Below, piece after piece: positions 1-11,934 of a stretch of 64,000 nucleotides of DNA (its first letter is position 1; every line of letters starts with the position of its first letter). This stretch comes from Labyrinthula sp. Ha (taxonomy: Eukaryota; Sar; Bigyra; Labyrinthulida; Labyrinthulaceae). The notes beneath the pieces are model-generated. The model did no database searches. It was not told where the DNA came from and saw only the letters and a list, made by a program, of their open reading frames with translations. The stretch is taken from contig JAALGZ010000003.1 in assembly GCA_015227615.1 (NCBI GenBank), positions 1,922,001 to 1,986,000 on the forward strand, given 5' to 3'. Position numbers and translations under genes: made by a program.

Positions 1-826
1 ATGCCTGCATCCAACAGCAAAGTTATTCAAAAGTCACTTACTTCACTAAATGCGGATGCATATATATACGATTTGGAAGATTCAGTATCCCCTGAAGAAT
101 CTTTGAAACAACAAGCAAGAGCAAATGCACTAGAAGCTTTGAACACTTCAACAAGTGGACAAAAAATTATCAGACTAAATTCAACATCTTCTTCTTTTTA
201 TTCAGATGATATTTTATCTCTCAAAAATCATCTTTCAAATGGAAACAAACCTCCTGATGCTCTTCTTCTTGCAAAGACAGAAACAAAAGAACAACTTCTT
301 TCACTTCAATCGGAGTTCAGTCTTCCTCTTTGGTGCATGATTGAAACTCCAAAATCTATTTTAAATATTGAAGACATTATTCAAGTTCAAAATCTTTCTT
401 GTATTGTTTTAGGATTAGAAGATCTATCTTCTGAACTCAATCTAATCAAACAAAAAGGAAGATCAAATCTTCAATACGCAATGCAAAAAGTTTTAATAAC
501 TTCAAAAGCATTTGAGTCTTCTGAAAGACCAATTTCTGTTTTAGATGGAGTTTATACTAATTTAAAAGACGACGAAGGATTCAAACAAGAGTGTCAAGAA
601 GCAAAAGAAATGGGTTTTTCTGGAAAAACTCTGATACATCCGAAAACTATAACTATGGCAAAATGAAGTTTTTTCCCCTTCAAGAGAAGAAATTGAAGAA
701 GCAGAAAATATTATAAGAGCATTTGAAACTTCTAAATCTACTAAAACAGGTGTTGCAGTTTATAAAGGACAACTTGTTGAAGAGCTTCATGTGCGAAAAG
801 CAAAAAAAGTTTTGTCTATGAGATAA
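1..826 (+). pseudogene. CLYBL-type lyase, frameshifted left-arm copy
   Basis: This is the left-arm copy of the HpcH/HpaI aldolase / citrate lyase beta-like gene found intact at 31948-32820. The window opens exactly at codon 17 (MPASNSK), so the start lies outside. The translation is identical to the intact copy up to ITMA. One extra A in the run at about 657-663 then shifts the frame and gives an immediate TGA, leaving 221 visible residues in place of the last 274 of 290. The original reading frame resumes after the extra base and runs to the TAA at 824-826. The lost C-terminal part is about 50 residues of the fold. It is a recent pseudogene, or a one-base sequencing error in a homopolymer; the near-perfect identity of the rest allows either. 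Confidence 0.85.
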
Positions 827-889
827 AATATATAATTTATATAAAATAATAACAAAGACAGTATTTTTCAGTTCTCTTTGTACAAAAAC

Positions 890-1630
890 TCAAACAACAT
901 TTTGTGTTTTCCAATAGTTTTTATGAGTTTCTCTTAATAAAGTCATTTCTTCTTTTGTCAGATAAACACGTTCATCAAACGTCCCGAATATCTCAACACC
1001 TTTAGTTTGAGTTTCAACTTTTCCAATCCAATCATCTAGATTTTTTATGTCTTTGAAACCCCAATATTTAAAACTATTGTACAACTCTGGTGCTGAAAGT
1101 TCCCATTGACTCCAACAAAATAAAGTATTGAAGAGTTTTCGTCTCCAAGAACATGACAACTCTGGAGATCTATACTCTGGATATCCTTTACTATAAGTAA
1201 ATACTCCATCTTTCAAGATGATCATTTGCTGCCTGATCAGAAAATATTGGTCAAAAAAAGTAGAACCAAGAAAAAATCGAATGGCGCGTAAAAAATACCA
1301 ATACGAAAAACAACATAAAATAGAAACTGAAAAAACATAAAGTTCTGCTAGTATTAAGAAAATCATCAAAAATTGAAATAATAATATAAGAAAACAATCT
1401 TGAAGATATTGTTCAAAGAGACCACTGTTAATAGTACAAGAACATTCAAAATTTGGTCTCATAAGTGAAACATCAGGAAATTTGCGCACAAATTCTTTTT
1501 TAATGGGGATTACTGCAATTATGTTTGAGGCGGAATAGATATGATGGTAATATTCACAGTATCTTTCATACTCATTCAATATAAGTTCTCTCGACTCATT
1601 TGCACCCGGGATATTGTACAGGAAGTGCAT
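890..1630 (-). CDS. 246-residue two-helix membrane protein, left-arm copy
   Basis: This 246-residue reading frame has no family that I recognise. It has a hydrophobic stretch at about residues 78-125, long enough for two membrane helices (CFLILLFQFLMIFLILAELY and following). Soluble segments on either side are rich in Trp, Tyr and Phe. The right-arm copy (31144-31884) is also open over its full length and differs at only two residues that I can see (Thr/Ser in the segment RRKLFN-LFCW, and Thr/Ile in VETQ-KGVE). Retention of an open frame in both copies suggests a real gene, although the duplication may be too young for decay to show. It is convergent with the CLYBL-type gene, about 63 bp away. 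Function is unknown. Confidence 0.7.
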   Translation of the reverse strand: MHFLYNIPGANESRELILNEYERYCEYYHHIYSASNIIAVIPIKKEFVRKFPDVSLMRPNFECSCTINSGLFEQYLQDCFLILLFQFLMIFLILAELYVFSVSILCCFSYWYFLRAIRFFLGSTFFDQYFLIRQQMIILKDGVFTYSKGYPEYRSPELSCSWRRKLFNTLFCWSQWELSAPELYNSFKYWGFKDIKNLDDWIGKVETQTKGVEIFGTFDERVYLTKEEMTLLRETHKNYWKTQNVV

Positions 1631-2058
1631 GAGAGAATATTGTTCTTTCGTATACTATATAATTTAAAGGTGGAATAATAAATATATTAATAAAACAATG
1701 TTGCTCTTCAAGTAAATATTTCTTTTTGTATAAATCAGGTTTGGAAAATACGCTATGCCAGTTACTTATATTTCAACACTCCACGGGCGTAATATACCGA
1801 TTGTTCTGAAATGCTTTGTAATATCTCTTTGAAAAAAGTTAGAAAAATTTTTCTATTTTATTTTAAGAAATTCAGTGTGAGAAACTGTTTCTTTTTGAAT
1901 TATAAGATAGGATTTTTAACTCCACAGTAAGATATTCCTTTTAATATGATTAATCAGATCGATTTCCCAAAAAATTTTTCATTATACTTCATCTGAATAA
2001 TTGATGCGCAGAATCGTGATTTCTCATAAAGAAAATTCCAAGGGTCTTAAAGAGTAAT
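1631..2058. other. Intergenic, with empty copia target site
   Basis: No gene is seen here. Bases 1763-1767 (TACTT, which is AAGTA on the other strand) are the single, uninterrupted copy of the 5-bp target that flanks the copia element in the right arm at 26136-26140 and 31007-31011. The left arm therefore preserves the pre-insertion state. Confidence 0.85.
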
Positions 2059-4134
2059 TTGCATAAATTTCAAAGCAAAATTACGAAAAAAACTATGCAG
2101 AAAGACAAAATAAAAAAGAAAAACCTCCAACAAGAGATTCTAGACCCCGAAGAGCAAAGTCAACCACAACTGCTAGGAAAATGGATTGCAGCAACCTATT
2201 CTACTTCAGAAGAAATGCTGGAAGTGATCAGTAGACTTACCTGCGGTCACTTTTAGTGGAGAATTTGTGTTTCTTGCTAATATGACGAGGTAATCAGCTA
2301 CGCAAAGTGGGGTTGAAACTGTAAAAGACCTAAGAGAGGTAAAATTCAGTGTAGTTCAGACAAAAATTACTCGTTTGAAGTTAACATTAAGCTTAATCCT
2401 GGTACTTCTAAGTACATTTTCGTCGTAATTAACAAAATCACTGCAATCATGAGGTGAAAATGCTGGGAAAAATTAAAAATGTGCTCAACAGCTTACAATA
2501 GAAGAGTTGAAAATGATTAAATACTTTTGAGTTGCCGACAGCGGAATTGCAGCGGCAGATGTCGCACTACATCGCAATTTTCCCAGCACATTGTTTGACA
2601 AAGAACTAGTAAGAAGTATTAAGAAAAAAGCTAAAGAAGGTGTTGACGCTAGCGAAGATAATGATATTAAAAAATTAATTGCGTGTGGGAAAAGATGCCT
2701 AGAGCATGAAGGAAGATTGATTTGAATTGGGGTTATCCTAAAAAAGGCAAAGCCATTCAAAGTGGACTCAGCTTTCAAGAAGACATACAAAACAAATTAA
2801 AAAAATATACGGGGATAGTGTCCAAGTGGATATTACCCATGGAATGAGTAGATATCGGTTGGTGGCAATGTTCCCTTGCGGGATTGATTGCTTCCTTAAA
2901 ACCATAAATTTCTTGTGCACAATGATGGAGACAGAGTCGAGCAAAGATGTCGTTAAAGGCTTGAAACTTCTGGGTCTTCAGGATGCGGAAGCAGTAATGA
3001 CGGACGGGAGCAAAGCTTTGGAAGCAGCTGTGGAGGAACTTGGAGCATCTCATGTTCTTTGTAGGAAGCATTTTTTTGCGACTTTGAACTCAGCTGCATA
3101 TGGCCTAAAAGGGATTAAAAAATAAAATTTACAAGCAACTTGGGCGATGTTCTCACTGGAATCTTTTCAGAAGAAAAAGAACTTGATCAGCTTATTGAAA
3201 ACATGTTGATTGAATATCCTGAAGAACCACAGCAAGTTGCCCTAAAAAATACTAAGAAAAGAATAACAAAGTATATTGGGAGATGACTAGAAAACTTCTA
3301 ACATTCTCTCACAGCGTTTTTCAGAGGGTTGAATCATTTCACTCGGGCATCAAAGGGAATGGTTCTCTAAAAAACTCTCTTAAAACCTGGACACATGATG
3401 AGGTTGTCACCCGCTACGAGAATAGTGTGGATAAGTACATGGAGACAACTCTAGAAAAGATCAAGGATTTGGTAAGGGGTGATAAATTTTTTCAAAAGAA
3501 GCTGATGAAATGTTCACAAAAGAGCTGAAGTTGATGGGAGCGTGCTGGATTGTTGAAGAGTTGAGTTCAAGAAAGTTCATTGTAAGTGATTCAAACACGA
3601 GAATAAAGATGAAGCATGTGATGGAGGTTGTTGAAAGGGAAGGCGCAAAACTCCAAACATGTACTTGTGAAACTTGGACCAACCAAAGTTTTCCATGTCG
3701 TCACTATGCGAGGTATTGTGATCGTAAAAGGATTCAATACATGTCCATAGACCATCCTCCACAGAGGCAAAGGAACCAGGAGCATCCTCTGTTCAAGCAA
3801 GCACTAAGTAAGATGGGCGAGAAGTTGATGGCCCACGTGGGTGTATTGAGTTAGAGGCAAAAGCTCCACCTGTGAACGCAGCTTACATCCCAAAAAAGCC
3901 GGAAGCTAAATAATCCAAGCTCCTTACTACATGCATAGTGCTCTGTGAAGAGGCAAAAAGCAGCAACGAGGGCCGAGAAGAATCTACGCAGCAGTCTTGC
4001 AGATGACCGCTACGTTAAGGGAGAACCTAGATGGAGACTTTGGGGATTTGGATGAGGTTTCTGAAGAAAGTCTGTTTATGTTCGAGTCACCAAGGAAGAG
4101 GGTCAAAAGAAGGAAGGGAATGAAGAAAACTTGA
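2059..4134 (+). mobile_element. MULE (Mutator-like) transposase relic, family A, left arm
   Basis: Fragments of one Mutator-like transposase appear in order. An N-terminal piece at 2059-2256 (LLGKWIAATYSTSEEMLEVI) comes first, then a middle part. The catalytic core follows at 2826-3125, with VDITHGMSRYRLVAMFPCG (first acidic residue) and MTDGSKALEAA (second), then the conserved LCRKHF. A SWIM zinc finger lies near 3660-3720 (CTCETWTNQSFPCRHYARYC, the CxC...CxH pattern). A basic tail ends near 4134 (ESPRKRVKRRKGMKK). Several stops and frame changes separate the pieces, so it cannot make a full transposase. The right arm carries the mirror copy at 23769-25844. I found no convincing terminal inverted repeats or target duplication. 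Confidence 0.88.
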
Positions 4135-5280
4135 CTTCACCTCTGGACTTCTCACAAAACACCTACCTCACTGATATGTGAGGTTTTGAATCTTGAAACT
4201 TGATCCTTGAATTTTTTTGTTCTTGTTCATTTAATCCTTGAATCCGAAACCCCATCCCTTTTTCTTGTTTAAAGTTTGAAAATAAGAATTCCTTGAACCT
4301 TTTTTTTCTTGAAAAAATGTAATTTGAATATAAGTTGAACCTAACCACCCTACCACGTAGCTTCACACCACATTTTCAACCCCATCCCGAAATACTCATT
4401 TTCATCGGTTGAACCAAAAAATTTTAAACAACGTCAAATCATATGTAAATCACCACCTGAGCAGCACAATCTAAAAGGAAAATAACATTTACCTTTCGTT
4501 TTCCGTGACTCTCTTCTTGTATTAAATCTTCTTCAAAACATCATAATCTTGTTCCTGACTGCTTATTCGCAGTTTAAAATTTCAAAGACCCCTTAAAGTA
4601 AGTAATAATATATATATCTTTTGAATCCTCCACTGGTATAATAACATTCTTTTGAATATATATTAAGTCAGATACCCTTCTTCTGCATGTTTGTGATCTA
4701 AAATAATGAACATCTGTTGCAAAATACGTTGATCCCCTTTAAATTCTTGACTTTGATATGAGTAAATGCGTTTAATCGTGCTAAATCTTGTGTGTTGTTG
4801 TTGGTATTTCTATCTTGTTTTATGTTTTATCATGTAACTGCCATGATGTTATTATCTATTTCAATTCTTGCTTGTTGGATTTGCTTCAAAAATATTTTTG
4901 GGCAATTAAAAATTGGGCCAATGAGATTTAGGAGTATTTGATTCTGGAGTCAAAAAAAAATTATTCGAGTCTTCTATCTTGAGTTCCGGCTTTTACACCC
5001 CGGAGTTTCCACTCAGAAAAATTGCTTGGTTGGAGTTTAATATGGGAAATTCCAATTTTCATACTCTGGCTGAAGTTTCGATGAGCGCAGACCAAATTTC
5101 CATACTTAGACAAAAATTTGGAGTGAACAGAACAATTTTGGGCAATTTCCAATTTACAAAATTACAAAAACAAAGTTTATAACATAAAAACACTAAGAAA
5201 AAAGATAAAGGATAAGAAAAATATCAAGAAATAGTACAAGAAGAAAGGAAGAAAGAACTTATATGGCGGTTGAACCATGT
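4135..5280. other. Non-coding part of the inverted-repeat arm
   Basis: No gene is recognised. From 4180 to 4340 there are degenerate repeats of a TTGAAC/TTGAATC motif, likely the subterminal part of MULE A. The stretch 4380-4900 is strikingly conserved between the two arms (about 99% by eye) although it appears non-coding. Confidence 0.5.
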
Positions 5281-7216
5281 AAAGCTCTGTTTCAGCTGAA
5301 AAGATGCTACAATTAGTGAACAAGTTTGTTGCAAGACGATTTAAGGTGAGTAAGCGTATTTCACACTACTTTGCGAAAGCAGAGATACAAAAAATTAATT
5401 AAGACTACAGAAAGCTTTAAAGATGTAAAGTTGTATGTCGAAGTAGCAAAAAATTGCTCTTTTGAGGTAAACATTAAGTTTGACTCGGTAACAAAACTCT
5501 ACAGTTTTGTTGTAATTCAACTTGATCACAGTGGAAATGAGCAGAAGACAAATCTTAACATAAAAAAATACACTATAGAACTAAGTAAATATCAAAAACA
5601 TTTCCTTAGGCTTCTTGGAAAGGCAGAAATACTGTTAGTTAGATAGAGCTGGAACTTTCTAGAAAATATACTGTTATTTTGTTTGAAAAAAAAAATAGTT
5701 AGAAGACTAATGAATAAATCTAAAAATGAAAAACAAAATATAGGCGAAAATATAAGGAAGTTTTTGTGCAATGTGGTGAAAGATGCTTATCAAGAGGTGG
5801 TGCATTCAAGATTTACTCTAACAAGTTAACAACTGATCTAGATCAGCTAAAAGGACTAAAGTTTAGGAAAAACTTCAGGATAGGATGGCAAGTATGTATT
5901 CAGATTGTATCTAGATCGATACTACACACAATATTTCGTGTCACAAATTATTGGTCATGTTACCAGTCGGAATGGACTGTTTCATGAATGCTATATTCTT
6001 TTCACATTTATGGAGAAATAAAATGCCCCAAATGTCTTACAAGGGCTTCATGATCTACAGCTTTCAGTTGCCAATATAATAACGAGTGATGGTGCAAAAG
6101 CTCTGGCACGTGTCGCTAGGTAATTACAAGGCACATATTTACATTGTATTAAATATATACTTGGGTCTCTGGGCGCTTCATATAACTCCCTATCTGGCAA
6201 AAAATTAAACAGCTCTCGAGCTGATGTAAACAGGGTACTATTCGAGAACATTGAGCCTCCATCTGCTTTGGTACTCATTGTACAGAAGACTTTGTCGAAT
6301 TTTCCGGGCACCCCAAAACAGAGCTTCGTGAAAAATATTAAATGAAAAAGATATGCTGCACGGGACTTTTACTCAGTAGTGTTTAACTTTTGCAAACAAA
6401 GGCACTCAGCAAGTAGAGCCTATGTGCAGTAAGTTTAAAGTTCGTTTAGATTTATAGACAATCTCAAAAGAAGTAGACTTTAGATCAGGTTGTCACATAT
6501 ACTGATGATTTAGTAAGAAAATATCAAATATTACCCTTGCGTAAGTTGGAGAAATAGATTGATAAGGATGAACCGTCATCAGATGAGATTTATCAATATC
6601 TTCAAAATGAAACTCGTGATATATACCAATGCAATATAGAAATGGAGAAATCAGAAATGGAATATTCTGTTCATGATGATAAAGATAACAGAAGCTACAC
6701 CGTGAAAATTTTAAATGAAAAGAACAAAACATCATTTCACCTTGCTTGTGTTCCATTTGGACAAATATGCGTCTTCCATATAGATATTTTAGTAGAAGCA
6801 GTATCAACAAACACTGGTCTATTTATGAAGAAGATTTTTTTCCTAAGATGGAAACAAGAAGAACAACCTCTCTATGAAGTTGTTTTGCAAAATTTTAGAA
6901 GAATTCCTGTTTCAAATCCAACACTATGGAGTTCAAGGTTCGTATTCCTAACCTAGGAAATTGAAAGTCTCCAAAAAAAATTCATCGAAATACCCTAAAC
7001 TGATGACAGAGCGCTAGCTACTTTGCAAAGAATCATATAATCCGAGTGCTGGAGAAAGACATTGGTTGTAGCTCTCATGATGCGTAAGTTTGTACGTGCC
7101 AATTCGGCTGGTTTGTTCGCAAGTAACTCGGACACTGAAGAATCTCTATCCCAGGAATCTGCGCTGAACTTGAGGTCGCCAGAAAGAAGGAAGAAAAATC
7201 TAAAGCGAGAGGCGTA
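5281..7216 (+). mobile_element. MULE transposase relic, family B' (heavily decayed)
   Basis: The remains begin with an N-terminal domain (SAEKMLQLVNKFVARRFKVSK) near 5295. Next comes a segment with KNCSFEVNIKFDSVTKLYSF near 5450. A piece reading QCGERCLSRGGAFKIYSNKL lies near 5770. A late part around 6560-6900 holds ENKTSFHLAC-type SWIM remains. Many stops and frame changes interrupt it. The same domains occur in the family B copy at 20413-22600 and the relic at 47640-49540, with protein similarity clearly lower than between the two arms of the inverted repeat, so this is an older insertion of a related family. It starts inside the arm and extends into the spacer. Confidence 0.75.
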
Positions 7217-10200
7217 AGGCAATCTCTCATTATTGAATTTTGGCTCATAAACTTAAACTACGTGTACATCATTGTCTTGATCTTATCATATGCTATTTTC
7301 TACGGTTACGTTTTTACAAAACCTAACCCTAACCCTAAAACTTGTCTTTTCCAAAACCTTGAGCTCCATTTTTTGATTTTTGTTGATAAGCCGCCCACAA
7401 ACTCTCACTTAAGATATTTAAAGTAAATTGAAAGTTTCACCACCCAAAACCCCCCACATAAGATTTTGATATTAGATAGAGTAAATGACAGCCTTAAAAA
7501 ATTAATAAGCCCAACCTCCATTTACAGACTCTACATTTGAAAAGTACTTACCTCTTGCATTGTGTACTTAAATTTAATTTTATATATATTTTGCCCTGAA
7601 AACTATTAAATAAAACAAAGAAAAAATATGTTGGTTTCTGAACCCTAATTCTTTAACTTGAATTTCTTATTCATGTTTTATTTTTTTGTATCCCGGAAGT
7701 TTCTTGAACTCAAAGCTACAAATAATTTAAAAGTTCTGATCCCGGTGCCTTCAATTTATTTAGAAAACCATAATCTTACCAATAGATCTGCACTTTTGCT
7801 TGGGGTATAAACCTGAGGCTTTTATTTGATATCAAACGTAGGAAGTTTTCTTCATTCAAATTTACATGATCCAGACTAAAAACCTTAAAATAAACATCTT
7901 TTTTATTATAAAATTGATTATTAATTTTATAGAATAATATGTATTTTGACTGTTTCATATTTCTTCCAGCTCCACAGATTGCTTTCAACATAAACACAAA
8001 GGAGCTTTCTGAGCTTTCACTCATAACTCTCTGATCTCAGGTTAAAATCTTGGCATAGGGTTGCTCTTAGTAATATAAAGCAAAAATAAGATGTAAAAAT
8101 ATACCTTGACTTAATTGAAATCAAGTTTCATATTTTCTCTCTTTTCCCCTAGGTTTAACTTAATCTTCTGTGATCTTTCAACGTTTATCTTTTATACTAG
8201 TTTTTAATTTTGATCTTGGATTTAAGTTTTGGGAAATTTGAAATTGAGCTGATGAGAAATTTGGATTGAAAACTACTGGTTTCATTAGTCATATCCCTGC
8301 TATCTTGAGTTATTGCAACAATACAGTAATTCAATATTCTATTTGTTGGTAGAATTATCTGCTATAAGTCAACTGGTTCAAGAAACCAGCCAACATGAAC
8401 AAAGACCTATATATAAGTGCTTTCGTTATTGCAAAACTCCGTTTTTACAATTAAGATGCAACTAACAAAAACCAAATCGAGCTGTTTATTGCAAAAGAGG
8501 CATATATTAGATATAATAACGGCTGGAAGTCTATTGGGGTAACCAGTTTTAGAAACTCTAACTGTAATCACATGTGACTGTAGAGATTATTCTGCTACGA
8601 GTACAAAGTTAGAGGGTCTTTAGAACAATAAAACCTGTAAAATTTGGCAAGAAGGAAGTTCCAATGAAAATTTACGCCGAGATGGCAACCAGACAGGAGG
8701 AAACACAAACTAAAAAAACAGCTCCTAGCCGAAGTTTTCTTTAATAACTAAATATAATATCCAACTGAGACAGCTAAGATAATGCCAAAAGGAAGCGACA
8801 TACATATTATGTTCAACTGAAAAATCAACTCATCTGTTAATTTGGAATCACTTGTTCGAAAGAAAGAGTTCAATTATACATTTTCCCTTAAATTTTAAAT
8901 ATATCAAGCAAAGTTGTTAGATTTTCCAAGAACTCTATATGATATTCCAAAGAAAATAATAAACTAGAATCCAAAGAGTTAATAGTGGGATAGATATCTA
9001 GGATTAACATAGGGTAAAAATACGACCAAAAAAGTTAATTCTTATCACCAAATAATAGACTAACATATTGGAAAGATGAATAATTCTGACAAATTAATAT
9101 TGAACTTTAAGACTGCTATATCTTTCACCTCTTTATTAGTAGATACGGAACTAGCGGCATTTACAGAGTATCTAGTTTCTGAAGATTTATCCAAAAATTT
9201 TATCCAGCAACTATAAATAGTCTGTTTTATTGATGTACTATTTACTAAGGGTTCTTATACAACTAAAAAAAATAGGCTGATACTAATGTAATCAAACAAT
9301 AAGTACTTATTCCATATTCTTATTTAATCCGCATCATAGGAATTTTAGCTTGAGTTTTTCAATATTAAGAATTCTAGTACATTATTTTCGTTTTAATACG
9401 TTATTTTTCAAATAAAAGTTTTCAGTATCTTCAAGAAAAATACCCTATAAATTCCAATGGGGTCTCTTATTGAGCCAATTAGCAACTTTAGTCACTTTGT
9501 TGGTTTCAATAATTTCTTTTACAATGATAGAATTCATCTTTCTCCCTTAAAGATAGTTTTCAGAACTCAAATGCCTCAAACTTTGTCTGGTTCAGGGGTG
9601 GGAACTACCAAAAACCATAAAATTTTAATATAGCAGCGATATTAACTTACTAAGTAATCCACTTAGTAACATAATCATCAAGATAATTCACCAAAGTTTT
9701 TCTAAGCTAGCTTAGATAAAAAAGTAAAAATAATGATCATTGTTATAGAAAAATGTATGTACTCTCTCTTCTGAACACAGTATAAAATCTTCCTAATAGC
9801 CAATTTATTTTATTCACTAAGCAATGAGATAAGTGAAAATATTTTCACTAAAATCTTAGTCATGATTACTCTATTGGGATACATGTTTTAGATAATCATG
9901 TGAGACCAGTAGCATATTGGTTACAAACACAAGATTGGTCCATTTTATTTTGATTTAAAAACTTATTTAAAGAATTAGATGACCCAATCAACTAAAGAGG
10001 TTACGGGTATTTTCTATAAAATAATAGTTAGATATGGGAAACGTCTTAGAGGCTTTCTTAGCTTTCCTCTAAGGAGCGTTATATATATATGCAGTAGCTT
10101 GGTGGTCGATATATATTGTTTTGTTTACCCAAGGGAGGCAAAACCAGCTAAAGCTTAAAACAAGATAAAAATACATACTTTTCTCCAAAAACATGGGGTT

Positions 10201-11934
10201 TAAAAGCAGCACGACAGTGGAATACATGAAGTAAGACATTTCACCGTTAGTGAACCAGCTCAATACAATGACAATTGCAATATATTTTCCTTATATCGAA
10301 AGTGATATCTGTAAAGTAAAAAATATACTGAACATAGACAATGCGCTTTCAATAATAACACTAACTCTTCTAAGAAGACCTGATACAAGATTAATGCAAG
10401 TAAGTTAACCTATATTACAGGATATCCGAATGAACGTCTAGATTCTTAATAACTATTAGTAGTTAGGTTTTAATATTTTCGCTTGCCCCGAAGCTCTTAT
10501 AGTAAAATACGCTTCAAGCCATTTCTTTGAACACAGTCTGTGTTTGCCATGCATTTGATAGTTTGTTTCCATGAAAATTGCTTGTATATGGTAGCCAGAT
10601 ATTTTATCTAGTTTAAATCCCTGAAAATAAAAATATTTTCAGATCTATGAATTTACAACTTGTAGCGATTTTTCTGATGTCTGTGTTATTTTATAATTAA
10701 CTTTATTTTATGAATAAATATATTTAAGAAGATAGTAAAGCAGAGAGTTGGGGGAATTTGAAAGATAGAACTGAACAAACCTTTCTTCAGCTCTAACGAT
10801 AGAAAGGGTCCTTGTAGTATATTCTGTTGTGTACACTAAATTTCAAATCATCCTTTATTATCAGCGGTATATCAATTAGTGAAACGAAAATATTATTCTC
10901 TCTTCAGAAAGTTAAAATATCATTTCTCATAAAAGGTTTCTTGAGAATGAGAAGAAAGTTGCTGTTTTCACCTGAATATATGGAAAGTAGTCTTTTACTA
11001 TTCCTTAGTGCTTAAAGTCTCTCTTGTATTAACTTTAGTAAAACCATTGAATATATATGAGTATAACCCTACACCTTAAGGAAAATAGAAAAAAATTCTA
11101 AAGTAGGTTCAATACTAACTATTTATGACTACAAAATAAATCCAGCTTAGATTCATCTTCACTGTTGCTGAGGCTATTTGTTGTTAGCGAATATGACAAG
11201 AATCATCATATACAGTTAAGTTCATTTTTTCTGTTTTATTTTAGATTTTTAGATTACTTCAATTTGTTTAATACATTCTAAAGTTAATATAAACAAAAAT
11301 CTTCTTGGCCAACCGCCTGGGAGGCCTAAGAGTACAAAGTCTCTGCTTCATTTTCAGTGAGATGAGAACCATAATAAACTTATTTATTCATAATAACATT
11401 AAATTTAAATTTATCAGCACATTGGGCAAACTTTCAGAAATGGGTGTGACACGGGATACCTATAGGTTTGGAACAAAGTGTTGATACTGGAAACTTGGTA
11501 AACCCATGAAGAATAATATCTGGCATGTAGACTTAGGCAAGTATATTAGTTCAACTAAAATATTCATTTCAAATTATGTTTCCAAATTCATAGGGATATG
11601 CTTTATATACTCCGTGGCTAGGTAGAATGATCTCGTAAGAATCTGCAGTTCTATTTCTTATAATATCGTGTTTCATTCAAAATGATCGAGAAAAACCTCA
11701 TTATCACAAGAATTAAAACATAATATATTAAAAAATCTATAAAATATAATAAAATCAACCAGTACCTACAGTTATAGACGAAAATACTAATCCTGTCATT
11801 TTTCCGTCGAAGAAAGTAAGAGAGTTAGTCACTCTAAGAATATACCCAAAATAAGAACAAACCGCATCTTCCCAAATATCTAAAGGAACACGACTTTTGA
11901 GCAAATTTCCTTGAAGATAAAACATACTCGTACT
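7217..11934. other. Gene-poor AT-rich stretch
   Basis: No gene or RNA is recognised over about 4.7 kb. Two CCCTAA units stand at about 7326-7340. All open frames are short (under 90 codons), lack recognisable motifs and look like chance frames. The last 200 bases before 11935 should contain the cullin promoter, but I see no named element. Confidence 0.5.

Larger units (their letters stand above)
1..5380. repeat. Left arm of a large inverted repeat
   Basis: This stretch reappears in reverse complement at 22523-32772. Position 1 pairs with 32772 and position 5340 with 22563; the offset between the two ends is 4870 bp, which matches the copia element plus its target duplication in the right arm. 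By eye the match is about 99.5% or better over 1-1800, about 95-97% over the MULE coding part, and 98-99% over much of 4380-5150. It drops sharply after about 5380, where each side continues into a different MULE. The arm continues beyond the left edge of the window, because position 1 is codon 17 of the CLYBL-type gene. Confidence 0.93.

Noticed and set aside
2485-3071. Minus-strand frames of about 100 codons opposite the MULE core, mirrored at 24832-25418
   Set aside because: They are shadows of the transposase on the other strand; their conservation in both arms only reflects the inverted repeat.
7319-7345. Telomere-like CCCTAA repeats
   Set aside because: Only two full units are present, with no longer array and no other sign of a chromosome end.
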